DNA of 12,337 nucleotides from CAYSNP01 sp964432485 (GTDB lineage: Bacteria > Bacillota > Clostridia > Christensenellales > DTU072): assembly GCA_964432485.1 (NCBI GenBank), contig CAYSNP010000048.1:1-12337 (forward strand). The letters run 5' to 3'. The translations under genes were made by a program, and so were the position numbers. Of the stretch, positions 1 to 6,296 are shown piece by piece. Below the pieces are notes generated by a model. That model saw only the letters and a list, made by a program, of their open reading frames with translations, was not told the DNA's origin and ran no database searches. The first letter of the stretch is position 1, and the number at the start of each line of letters is the position of its first letter.

Positions 1-69
1 TATATTTTACTGTTAATTTTATTAATATTGTATTAGAATAATTGACAAAATATACAAAAACACTTAAAC

Positions 70-136
70 AAAAAGCTATGCCTGCCGCACTTATTGCAAG
101 AAAAACAGATAGCTTTTTTTGCTTGCAAAAAAAGCT
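70..136. terminator. Overlapping inverted repeats upstream of nth, possible terminator
   Basis: Two mutually exclusive hairpins can be read here. The first pairs AAAAAGCTAT (70-79) with ATAGCTTTTT (109-118) across a long 29-nt loop; it has the A-tract/T-tract shape of a terminator for a gene to the left. The second is a perfect 12-bp inverted repeat, AGCTTTTTTTGC (111-122) with GCAAAAAAAGCT (125-136), which reuses the 3' arm of the first. The sequence shows the repeats directly. That they end transcription of an upstream gene is inference, because that gene is outside the window and the first loop is longer than usual. Confidence 0.4.
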
Positions 137-151
137 ACTTTTTGAGATAAT
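123..151 (+). promoter_or_regulatory. Promoter of the nth operon, predicting a leaderless transcript
   Basis: TTGCAA (123-128), a 17-nt spacer, then GATAAT (146-151) fits a housekeeping sigma-A promoter with one mismatch in each hexamer. The ATG of nth begins at 158, seven nt after the -10 box, so transcription would start at or one base before the start codon. Consistent with that, no convincing Shine-Dalgarno precedes nth, unlike the other genes here. The -35 box lies in the centre of the inverted repeat at 111-136. Promoter assignment is by eye. Confidence 0.5.
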
Positions 152-157
152 ACCTTT

Positions 158-805
158 ATGGAAAATAAAAAGGCAGCTTTTGTTTTACACAATTTGGCGC
201 TTATGCACCCCAATGCTCATTGTGAACTAAATTTCCGCTCACCTTTTGAACTGTTGATAGCAGTTATTTTATCCGCACAATGTACTGATAAGCGAGTAAA
301 TATAGTTACGGAAAAGCTGTTTGCCAAGTATAATACGCCACAGGACTTTGCGCAGCTAAGCCCCGAGCAGTTAGAGCCATATATTTATAGTACGGGTTTT
401 TATAAAAATAAGGCAAAGAGCATAATAGAAGCCTCACGCTCTTTGATAGAGCAATATCAAGGCAAAGTACCCGACGAGCTGGACACTCTTGTCAGATTAA
501 GGGGCGTGGGCAGAAAGACCGCAAGCGTGGTGCTTGCCGTAGCTTTTGGTAAGCCCGCCTTTCCGGTGGATACTCATGTTTTTAGAGTATCAAAAAGAAT
601 AGGGCTGGCAAGCGGCAATACCGCTGACGGGGTAGAACAAGAGCTAAGGAAAGCCTTTCATAAAGATGATTGGATACTTGCTCATCATCTTTTAATTTTT
701 CATGGCAGATATATTTGCACATCCAGAAGTCCAAAATGTGCAGAATGCAAAATTAACGATGTTTGCAACTATGGGCAAAAAATCTTAAAAGGAACTGTGT
801 TATGA
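158..805 (+). CDS. nth: Endonuclease III (DNA glycosylase/AP lyase)
   Basis: Base-excision repair enzyme that removes oxidised pyrimidines from DNA and cleaves the abasic site. The 215-residue product matches the usual length, and with the ATG at 158 the residue numbers coincide with the E. coli enzyme, which supports this start. The helix-hairpin-helix loop LRGVGRKT (114-121) contains the catalytic Lys120. The FPVDTH segment carries the catalytic Asp138. The four [4Fe-4S] cysteines fall at 187, 194, 197 and 203. The stop codon overlaps the start of the next gene (ATGA), so the two are translationally coupled. Its start codon lacks a clear Shine-Dalgarno, fitting the leaderless transcript predicted from the promoter just upstream. 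Assignment is firm. Confidence 0.96.
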   Translation: MENKKAAFVLHNLALMHPNAHCELNFRSPFELLIAVILSAQCTDKRVNIVTEKLFAKYNTPQDFAQLSPEQLEPYIYSTGFYKNKAKSIIEASRSLIEQYQGKVPDELDTLVRLRGVGRKTASVVLAVAFGKPAFPVDTHVFRVSKRIGLASGNTADGVEQELRKAFHKDDWILAHHLLIFHGRYICTSRSPKCAECKINDVCNYGQKILKGTVL

Positions 806-1644
806 ACGAAATCCTGAAAAAAACAGTTAAAGCAGAAGGGGTAATAGAATATGTAATCTATAATCCTGCTGTAGCCGCTAAGGCACGACCTGGGCAGTTT
901 ATTATCTTGATAGTAGCGGAAGGCGGCGAAAGAGTGCCATTTACTATTACCGATTATGACAGAAAACAGGGCACAATTACCTTGCTAATCCAAACGGTTG
1001 GCGAAACTACATATTTGCTTAGCCAAATGAAAGAGGGCAACAGTCTTTATGCCTTTGTAGGCCCTTTAGGCAATGCTACGGACTTAAATGAGTACAACAA
1101 ACTTTGCTTAGTAGCGGGCGGTATAGGTGCGGCTGTTATTTTTCCTCAAGCAAAACTGCTAAAATCTTTGGGCAAAAGTGTGGATATTATCCTTGGCGCC
1201 AGGGATAAGGAATTGTTAATGTATGTTGACGAATTCAAGGCTATTGCCGACAATGTATATATAATGACCGATAATGGCAGTGCGGGAGAGCAAGGCTTTG
1301 TAACCAATAAGCTGCAAGCGCTTATTGACAAGGGCATAACTTATGATGTGGTCTTTGCGGTAGGGCCAATGATTATGATGAAAGTGGTGTCCGACCTTAC
1401 CAGAGCTTATGCAATCAAGACTTTAGTTTCTATGAATACCATTATGATAGATGGCACGGGTATGTGCGGCGGCTGCAGAGTTACCGTTGGGGGCAAAAGG
1501 CTATATGCTTGCGTAGACGGGCCTGAGTTTGACGGTCACGAAGTAGACTATAACGAAGCGCTGAACAGATTGACTTTATTTAAGGAACAAGAGCAAGATG
1601 CCTATTGCAGGCTTACAGGAGAAAAGCATGGCAAAAAGAGTTGA
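802..1644 (+). CDS. nfnA: NfnA-type FAD/[2Fe-2S] subunit, ferredoxin:NADP oxidoreductase
   Basis: Cytosolic flavoprotein of the sulfide-dehydrogenase/dihydroorotate-dehydrogenase electron-transfer family. As the small subunit of NfnAB it takes electrons from NADH. I start it at 802 (280 residues), overlapping the nth stop and preceded by AAAAGGA; an in-frame ATG at 763 lies inside nth and has no ribosome site. An FAD-binding RVPFTI motif is near the N-terminus, followed by a glycine-rich NAD site (AGGIGAA). The C-terminus has DGTGMCGGC and a later Cys, giving Asp217, Cys222, Cys225 and Cys237. That spacing matches the unusual Asp/3Cys [2Fe-2S] ligation known from the Thermotoga maritima enzyme. 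Its immediate partner, nfnB, overlaps it by 17 bp, which argues for NfnA rather than PyrK; no pyrimidine genes are near. Confidence 0.88.
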   Translation: MNEILKKTVKAEGVIEYVIYNPAVAAKARPGQFIILIVAEGGERVPFTITDYDRKQGTITLLIQTVGETTYLLSQMKEGNSLYAFVGPLGNATDLNEYNKLCLVAGGIGAAVIFPQAKLLKSLGKSVDIILGARDKELLMYVDEFKAIADNVYIMTDNGSAGEQGFVTNKLQALIDKGITYDVVFAVGPMIMMKVVSDLTRAYAIKTLVSMNTIMIDGTGMCGGCRVTVGGKRLYACVDGPEFDGHEVDYNEALNRLTLFKEQEQDAYCRLTGEKHGKKS

Positions 1645-3004
1645 AAGACAAAAAGTTTTAGAGCAATTTCCGCTGGAGCGCATACATAATTTTGAAGAAG
1701 TTTCTCATGGTTTTGATAAAGAACGGATGCTTTTAGAAGCCGGCAGATGTTTGTTGTGCAAGAATCCTAAATGCGTACAAGGCTGTCCTGTTAATATTAA
1801 TATTCCGGCTTTTATAGCGCAGCTAAAAGAGGACAATCCGGATAAAGCGTATGAGGTAATTACCGCTACTAATGCGCTCCCCGGCATTTGCGGCAGGGTT
1901 TGCCCGCAAGAGGAGCAATGCGAAAAAGTGTGTATTATGGGCAAGTTAGGAGCGCCCGTTGCTATAGGCGCACTGGAGCGTTACTCTGCAGACCATAACA
2001 AAGCAGGCAAAAAGATTGCAAGCGTTAGCCAAGCAGGCAATGGCAAAAGGGTTGCAATAGTAGGCAGCGGCCCTGCGGGGCTTGCTTGTGCAGGCGATTT
2101 AATCAAGTATGGAATTGAAGTAGTTGTTTACGAGGCATTGCATGAGTTGGGTGGGGTGTTAGTGTACGGGATACCTGAGTTTAGGCTGCCAAAAAGTTTG
2201 GTAGCGGCAGAAATAAATATTCTTAAAGAAAGCGGAGTAAAGTTTCTTGCCAACTATGTGATAGGCAAGACCTTAACTATACCTGACCTTTTAGAGCAAT
2301 TTGATGCGGTGTTTATTGGCAGCGGAGCAGGGTTGCCCTCTTTTATGGGTATCCCCGGCGAAAACTTAAAAGGCGTATATGCCGCCAATGAATACCTGAC
2401 CAGAGTAAACTTAATGAAAGCATATAAAAAAGGCAGCGCCACTCCAATTAATGCGGCAAAAAAAGTGGCAGTAATGGGCGCGGGTAATGTGGCAATGGAT
2501 GCTGCCAGGACTGCGCTTAGATTAGGCGCGGAAAAAGTGAGCATAATATATCGCAGAAGCAGAGCGGAAATGCCTGCACGTGAAGAAGAAATTGAGCATG
2601 CAATAGAAGAAGGCATTGTACTTAATGAACTTACCGGAACAAAGGCAATATTAGGCAAAGATAAGGTAGAGGGGATAAGATGCGTAAAAAATACTCTTGG
2701 CGAGCCCGATGCAAGCGGCAGACGCAGGCCGGTAGAGCTTACGGGCACAGAGTTTGATATAGAGGTAGATACAGTAATTATGGCAATAGGCAACTCTCCC
2801 AATCCGCTACTTGCAAAGGCTACTCCGGGGCTGTTAACCAATAAATGGGGCGGGCTTATAGTAGACGACAATACTGAAACTACTGTAAGCAATGTTTTTG
2901 CGGGCGGAGATGCGGTTACCGGTGCGGCTACTGTTATTTTGGCTATGGGCGCAGGAAAAAAGAGTGCCAAAGCTATTTTAGAGAGGCTAAATGTACTTAG
3001 ATAA
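1628..3004 (+). CDS. nfnB: NfnB-type NADPH-binding subunit (GltA/GltD-like)
   Basis: Large subunit of the NADH-dependent reduced ferredoxin:NADP+ oxidoreductase, which couples NADPH formation to electron bifurcation or confurcation in the cytosol. The product has 458 residues from the ATG at 1628, chosen because AGGAG lies 6 nt upstream. The N-terminal domain binds two [4Fe-4S] clusters: Cys41, 44, 49, 53 and Cys88, 92, 98, 102. A first Rossmann site, GSGPAG (146-151), binds FAD. A second, GAGNVAMD (284-291), followed by YRRSRAEMPA, is the NADPH site. The C-terminal GGDAVTGAATV segment closes the FAD pocket. The same family includes the small subunit of glutamate synthase, but no gltB-like large subunit is present and nfnA is directly fused in the operon, so the Nfn role is preferred. 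Its end overlaps obg by 14 bp. Confidence 0.87.
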   Translation: MAKRVERQKVLEQFPLERIHNFEEVSHGFDKERMLLEAGRCLLCKNPKCVQGCPVNINIPAFIAQLKEDNPDKAYEVITATNALPGICGRVCPQEEQCEKVCIMGKLGAPVAIGALERYSADHNKAGKKIASVSQAGNGKRVAIVGSGPAGLACAGDLIKYGIEVVVYEALHELGGVLVYGIPEFRLPKSLVAAEINILKESGVKFLANYVIGKTLTIPDLLEQFDAVFIGSGAGLPSFMGIPGENLKGVYAANEYLTRVNLMKAYKKGSATPINAAKKVAVMGAGNVAMDAARTALRLGAEKVSIIYRRSRAEMPAREEEIEHAIEEGIVLNELTGTKAILGKDKVEGIRCVKNTLGEPDASGRRRPVELTGTEFDIEVDTVIMAIGNSPNPLLAKATPGLLTNKWGGLIVDDNTETTVSNVFAGGDAVTGAATVILAMGAGKKSAKAILERLNVLR

Positions 3005-4247
3005 GGTAAAGATATACTGCAAAGCCGGCAATGGCGGCAATGGCGTTATAAGTTTTCGCAGAGAAAAGTATGTCCCTAAAGGCGGTCCTGACGGCGGCGA
3101 TGGAGGCAAAGGGGGCAATATTTACTTTATAGCTGACGAAGGGTTAAATAATCTTATATCTTTTAAGTATAACAGACATTACAGGGCGGAAAACGGTGCT
3201 AACGGCGCAAGGGCAAAGCGCATTGGCAAAAGCGGTGCAGACCTTATTATAAGAGTGCCTCTAGGCACTATTATTAAGGATGAAAAAAGCGGTAAGATAA
3301 TTACCGATTTAGTAAAAGCGGGGGAAAAGTTTTTGCTTTTTGAAGGCGGCAAAGGCGGCAGAGGCAATTCTCGCTTTGCTACTCCCGTACGCAAAGCGCC
3401 CAATTTTGCAGAGTCAGGGGAGACAACACAAGAACGCACTATTATTTTAGAACTTAAAACAATAGCTGATGTAGGCTTAGTAGGCTATCCAAATGTAGGC
3501 AAATCTACTTTGCTTTCGGTGATAAGTGCGGCTAAACCGGAAATTGCCGACTATCACTTTACCACACTTTCACCTAATTTAGGAGTTGTTGAGTATGACT
3601 ATAACAGCTTTGTTGTAGCTGATATTCCCGGTCTTATAGAAGGTGCGGGCAAAGGGATAGGACTGGGGCACAGCTTTTTGAAGCATATAGAAAGAGTGCG
3701 TGCAATTGTGCATATTGTAGATATTTCGGGCAGCGAACAAAGAGACCCTGTTGCCGATTATTATACAATTCGCAAAGAGCTTGCAGGATACAGCGCAAAA
3801 CTTGTGGAGTTGCCGGAAATTGTTGTGGCAAACAAAATTGATTTATTACAAGACCCCTCCGCCCTTGCTCGTCTGGAGCAGGCTTGCGGCAAAGAGGTTA
3901 TGCGCATATCTGCAATAAGGGCGCAAGGCACAAAAGGATTAGTGCAAGAGCTCTTTAAGCTGCTGGCGCAGCTTCCTGCCCCCGAGCCGCTTATTTATCA
4001 GCCATATGAGTACGAAAAGGATGATATCAATGCGTATGAAGTGTACAAAGTGGGAGATATTTATTATATAGAGGGCGGTTTTATCAATCATATTGCAAGA
4101 AGGGTTAACTTTGACGATATCCATTCCTTAGCATATTTTCAAAAGACACTAAGAGATAAGGGAGTCTTTAAAGAGTTGCAAAAACAAGGCGCTCAAAACG
4201 GGGATAGCGTAAGCGTGCTGGGTATGGTTTTTGAGTTTATGGAGTAG
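2991..4247 (+). CDS. obg: GTPase Obg (CgtA), 50S ribosome assembly factor
   Basis: Essential GTPase acting in late large-subunit maturation and linked to ppGpp signalling. The 418-residue protein has the three standard parts. The glycine-rich Obg fold occupies roughly residues 1-156 (repeated GGxGG patterns). The G domain has GYPNVGKST (165-173), DIPGL (211-215), NKID (281-284) and SA (307-308). A C-terminal OCT domain runs from about 338 to the end. ATG 2991 is preceded by GAGAGG at 4-nt spacing and lies inside the end of nfnB, so translation is likely coupled. In many Bacillota obg follows rplU-rpmA; here it follows redox genes instead, while the downstream yhbY association is retained. Confidence 0.97.
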   Translation: MYLDKVKIYCKAGNGGNGVISFRREKYVPKGGPDGGDGGKGGNIYFIADEGLNNLISFKYNRHYRAENGANGARAKRIGKSGADLIIRVPLGTIIKDEKSGKIITDLVKAGEKFLLFEGGKGGRGNSRFATPVRKAPNFAESGETTQERTIILELKTIADVGLVGYPNVGKSTLLSVISAAKPEIADYHFTTLSPNLGVVEYDYNSFVVADIPGLIEGAGKGIGLGHSFLKHIERVRAIVHIVDISGSEQRDPVADYYTIRKELAGYSAKLVELPEIVVANKIDLLQDPSALARLEQACGKEVMRISAIRAQGTKGLVQELFKLLAQLPAPEPLIYQPYEYEKDDINAYEVYKVGDIYYIEGGFINHIARRVNFDDIHSLAYFQKTLRDKGVFKELQKQGAQNGDSVSVLGMVFEFME

Positions 4248-4248
4248 T

Positions 4249-4551
4249 ATGGCAACAATATTGGATTCAAAACAAAAAAGTATATTAAAGACCTTGGCTC
4301 ATCGCTTACATCCTACCGTTTATATAGGAAAAAACGGTGTTATAGATTCGGTCCTAGCCGATGCCAATGTGCAATTAGAAGCAAAGGAACTGGTTAAATG
4401 CTCTATTTTGCGCTCCAGCCCCGTATCCGCTTCAGATACCGCTTTAGAATTGGCTTTTAAGCTAAAAGCAGAGCTAATCAGTTGCCTAGGCAACAAAATA
4501 GTGCTATATCGTAAAAGCAACAAGAAAGGGGTCAGGCATATAGAATTTTGA
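4249..4551 (+). CDS. yhbY: YhbY-family CRM-domain RNA-binding protein
   Basis: Small protein of 100 residues consisting of one CRM domain, an RNA-binding fold associated with pre-50S ribosomal particles. The conserved GKNG loop (GxxG motif) sits in the first third, in the context HPTVYIGKNG, and the strand pattern after it (KELVKCSIL, then CLGNKIVLYR) fits the family. The start at 4249 is preceded by GGAG and lies one nt after the obg stop; an upstream in-frame ATG at 4231 is inside obg and less likely. Obg-YhbY pairing is common in Bacillota and supports a ribosome-assembly role. No terminator is obvious after it, so the operon may read into the next unit. Confidence 0.9.
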   Translation: MATILDSKQKSILKTLAHRLHPTVYIGKNGVIDSVLADANVQLEAKELVKCSILRSSPVSASDTALELAFKLKAELISCLGNKIVLYRKSNKKGVRHIEF

Positions 4552-4561
4552 GTTGCCCGAC

Positions 4562-4590
4562 TTGAAAAAACTTACGGAATATGGTATAAT
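4562..4590 (+). promoter_or_regulatory. Extended -10 promoter for the radC-like gene
   Basis: TTGAAA (4562-4567), a 17-nt spacer, and TATAAT (4585-4590) preceded by TGG, giving an extended -10 element. This is the best promoter match in the left half. It predicts a start near 4597 and a leader of about 48 nt before the GTG at 4645. It separates this unit from the nth-yhbY block and may also serve galU, clpC and hpf. Confidence 0.75.
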
Positions 4591-4644
4591 CTTTCTGTAC
4601 AACAAACTCTTAAACACTTTGGTTTTATCCTAGTGAGGTAAACG

Positions 4645-5352
4645 GTGGCAGAAGGAAGAAGGGAGCGTCTACGCAATAGAGTTAGACGAGAAGGCTTAGA
4701 CAGTCTGGAGTATCATGAGGTGCTGGAGCTTATGTTGTATCCTTTGATTCCAAGAAAAGATACCAACCCAATTGCGCATAGCTTAATTGCAGAGTTTGGC
4801 ACTTTGGACAAAGTCTTGCAAGCAGACCCGCATGAAACTATTAAAGTTAAAAATATGACCAGAATAGCCAGCGAAATGCTGTCTTATTTTTATAAAATGC
4901 TTACAATTGCCAAACGCTCGTCCTTTGTTCCGAATGTAGAGCTAGCTAACCTTGAGTTATGCAGGCAGTATGTGGACACTTTTTTTGCCGATAGAAAAAG
5001 GGAGGAATTATATGCCTTTACGCTTAATTTTTCCTTTAAGCTAATTGCTTCCAACTGCATAGCCACAGGCGGCTTAAATGATGTAAGGTATAATAAAAAA
5101 AGGGTTATTGAAATTGCGCTTAAAGATAGTGCAAGATATATGATAGTAGCGCATAATCATCTTACAGACTCTATAGAGCCTAGCATTGCCGATATTGAGG
5201 CAACTTATGAGTTGTTTCACGCCTTAAAGAATGTGGAATGCGAGCTGCTAGACCATTTAATTATTGCAAGCGGCGAAGTTTACAGCTTTAATGAGCATAA
5301 ACTAATGACTGATATTGCCAATGCAAAAAGCAAGTCGGAACTATTTAGATAG
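4645..5352 (+). CDS. radC: Divergent RadC/JAB-domain protein
   Basis: Product of 235 residues from a GTG start; TGAGGT (4634-4639) at 5-nt spacing supports it. The N-terminal part (about 1-90) matches the RadC helix-hairpin-helix region (RERLRNRV and the FGTLDKVL stretch). The C-terminal part is a JAB/JAMM-like domain: Glu120 (or 121) in REELYAF, then His170, His172, Ser180 and Asp183 in the H-x-H-x7-S-x2-D pattern, so the metal site looks intact. What differs is the sequence after the histidines: HNHLTD instead of the family's usual HNHPSG. RadC proteins were named for DNA repair, but their real activity is unsettled; a metal-dependent hydrolase role is inferred from the motif only. It stands alone after its own promoter, with 66 bp to galU. 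Confidence 0.85.
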   Translation: MAEGRRERLRNRVRREGLDSLEYHEVLELMLYPLIPRKDTNPIAHSLIAEFGTLDKVLQADPHETIKVKNMTRIASEMLSYFYKMLTIAKRSSFVPNVELANLELCRQYVDTFFADRKREELYAFTLNFSFKLIASNCIATGGLNDVRYNKKRVIEIALKDSARYMIVAHNHLTDSIEPSIADIEATYELFHALKNVECELLDHLIIASGEVYSFNEHKLMTDIANAKSKSELFR

Positions 5353-5418
5353 CGTCTTGCTTACATCTGCATCGTTATTTTGTGCTTACAATGGCACATT
5401 GGAGGAATGAATATAAAA

Positions 5419-6294
5419 ATGATAAAAAAAGCGGTTATTTTAGCGGCGGGATACGGGACAAGGTTTTTGCCTTCTACTAAAGCAATTTGTAAGGAAATGT
5501 TTCCGATTGTGGACAAGCCTGCAATTGCATATGTAGTGGAGGAATGCATTGACAGCGGAATTACTGAGATTTTAATAATTTTAGGCAGAAATAAGCACAA
5601 TATTGTCAATTACTTTGATAAGAATATTGAATTAGAAGAATGTTTAAGGTCCACAGGCAAGTATCAGGAGCTTAATTTGATTAAACCGTACCCGATACGC
5701 ATTTACTATACTGTGCAAGAGCTTATGCAAGGCACAGCAAAGGCTGTGGAGTACGCTAAAGAGTTTTGCGGTACAGAACCTTTTGCGCTGCTTTTCCCCG
5801 ATGATATAATGGTAAGCAGTTCACCTGTTACCGCACAGCTTTGTTCTGCTTACGCTACCACGCTGTGCGCAATAGTAGGCGTACAAGCGGTACAGCGCAG
5901 CCAAGCTATTAAGTACGGTATTATCAAAGAAGGGGTAAAAAAGGGCAGGTTTACGCAAATATTGGATATATTAGAAAAGCCTGCACCCGAGCAAGTAGAG
6001 CAAGAGTACCCGCTGACCAGTTTAGGCAGATTTGTGCTTCCGCCCGAAGTATTTAGCTATATTGCGCAGACTAAGCCAAGTCCCTCAGGCGAGTATTATT
6101 TGCCTGATACCATTAAGCTAATGGCAAAGAGCTTAGGTGCTTATGCTTATGAGTTTGAAGGGGTGCGCTATGATACCGGGGATAAGTTAGGGATGCTGAA
6201 ATGCAGTATAGAGATTGCCCTAAGGCGACAGGATATAGGCAGGGAACTTGCCAAGTATTTAATAGAGCTAGTAAAAGACAATATAGAGAGGTAG
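5419..6294 (+). CDS. galU: UTP--glucose-1-phosphate uridylyltransferase
   Basis: Makes UDP-glucose from UTP and glucose 1-phosphate for cell-wall polysaccharide, glycolipid or capsule synthesis. Nucleotidyltransferase motif GYGTRFLPSTK (residues 11-21) is followed by KEMFPIVDKP, the uridylyltransferase signature. LLFPDDI holds the metal-binding aspartates, and an EKP motif and PSPSGEYYLPD follow as in GalU/GtaB. The start is uncertain: GGAGG (5401-5405) is one base before an ATG at 5407 (too close) and 13 nt before ATG 5419 (long). I chose 5419 because it gives the usual short N-terminus (291 residues); 5407 would add four. The stop is 2 nt before clpC, so the two are almost certainly co-transcribed. 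A weak TACAAT (5387-5392) could be a local -10, but no good -35 accompanies it. Confidence 0.92.
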   Translation: MIKKAVILAAGYGTRFLPSTKAICKEMFPIVDKPAIAYVVEECIDSGITEILIILGRNKHNIVNYFDKNIELEECLRSTGKYQELNLIKPYPIRIYYTVQELMQGTAKAVEYAKEFCGTEPFALLFPDDIMVSSSPVTAQLCSAYATTLCAIVGVQAVQRSQAIKYGIIKEGVKKGRFTQILDILEKPAPEQVEQEYPLTSLGRFVLPPEVFSYIAQTKPSPSGEYYLPDTIKLMAKSLGAYAYEFEGVRYDTGDKLGMLKCSIEIALRRQDIGRELAKYLIELVKDNIER

Positions 6295-6296
6295 CT

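Noticed and set aside
42..70. TTGACA at 42-47 as a -35 box
   Set aside because: No acceptable -10 hexamer at 16-18 nt; TATACA at 51-56 is far too close.
2254..2970. 238-codon minus-strand open frame opposite nfnB
   Set aside because: Ser/Ala/Pro-rich reading with no domain and no ribosome site, entirely opposite a gene with all its cofactor motifs.
5361..5392. Promoter directly before galU
   Set aside because: TACAAT (5387-5392) is a possible -10, but no -35 hexamer fits at 16-18 nt; the TTACAT at 5361 would need a 20-nt spacer.
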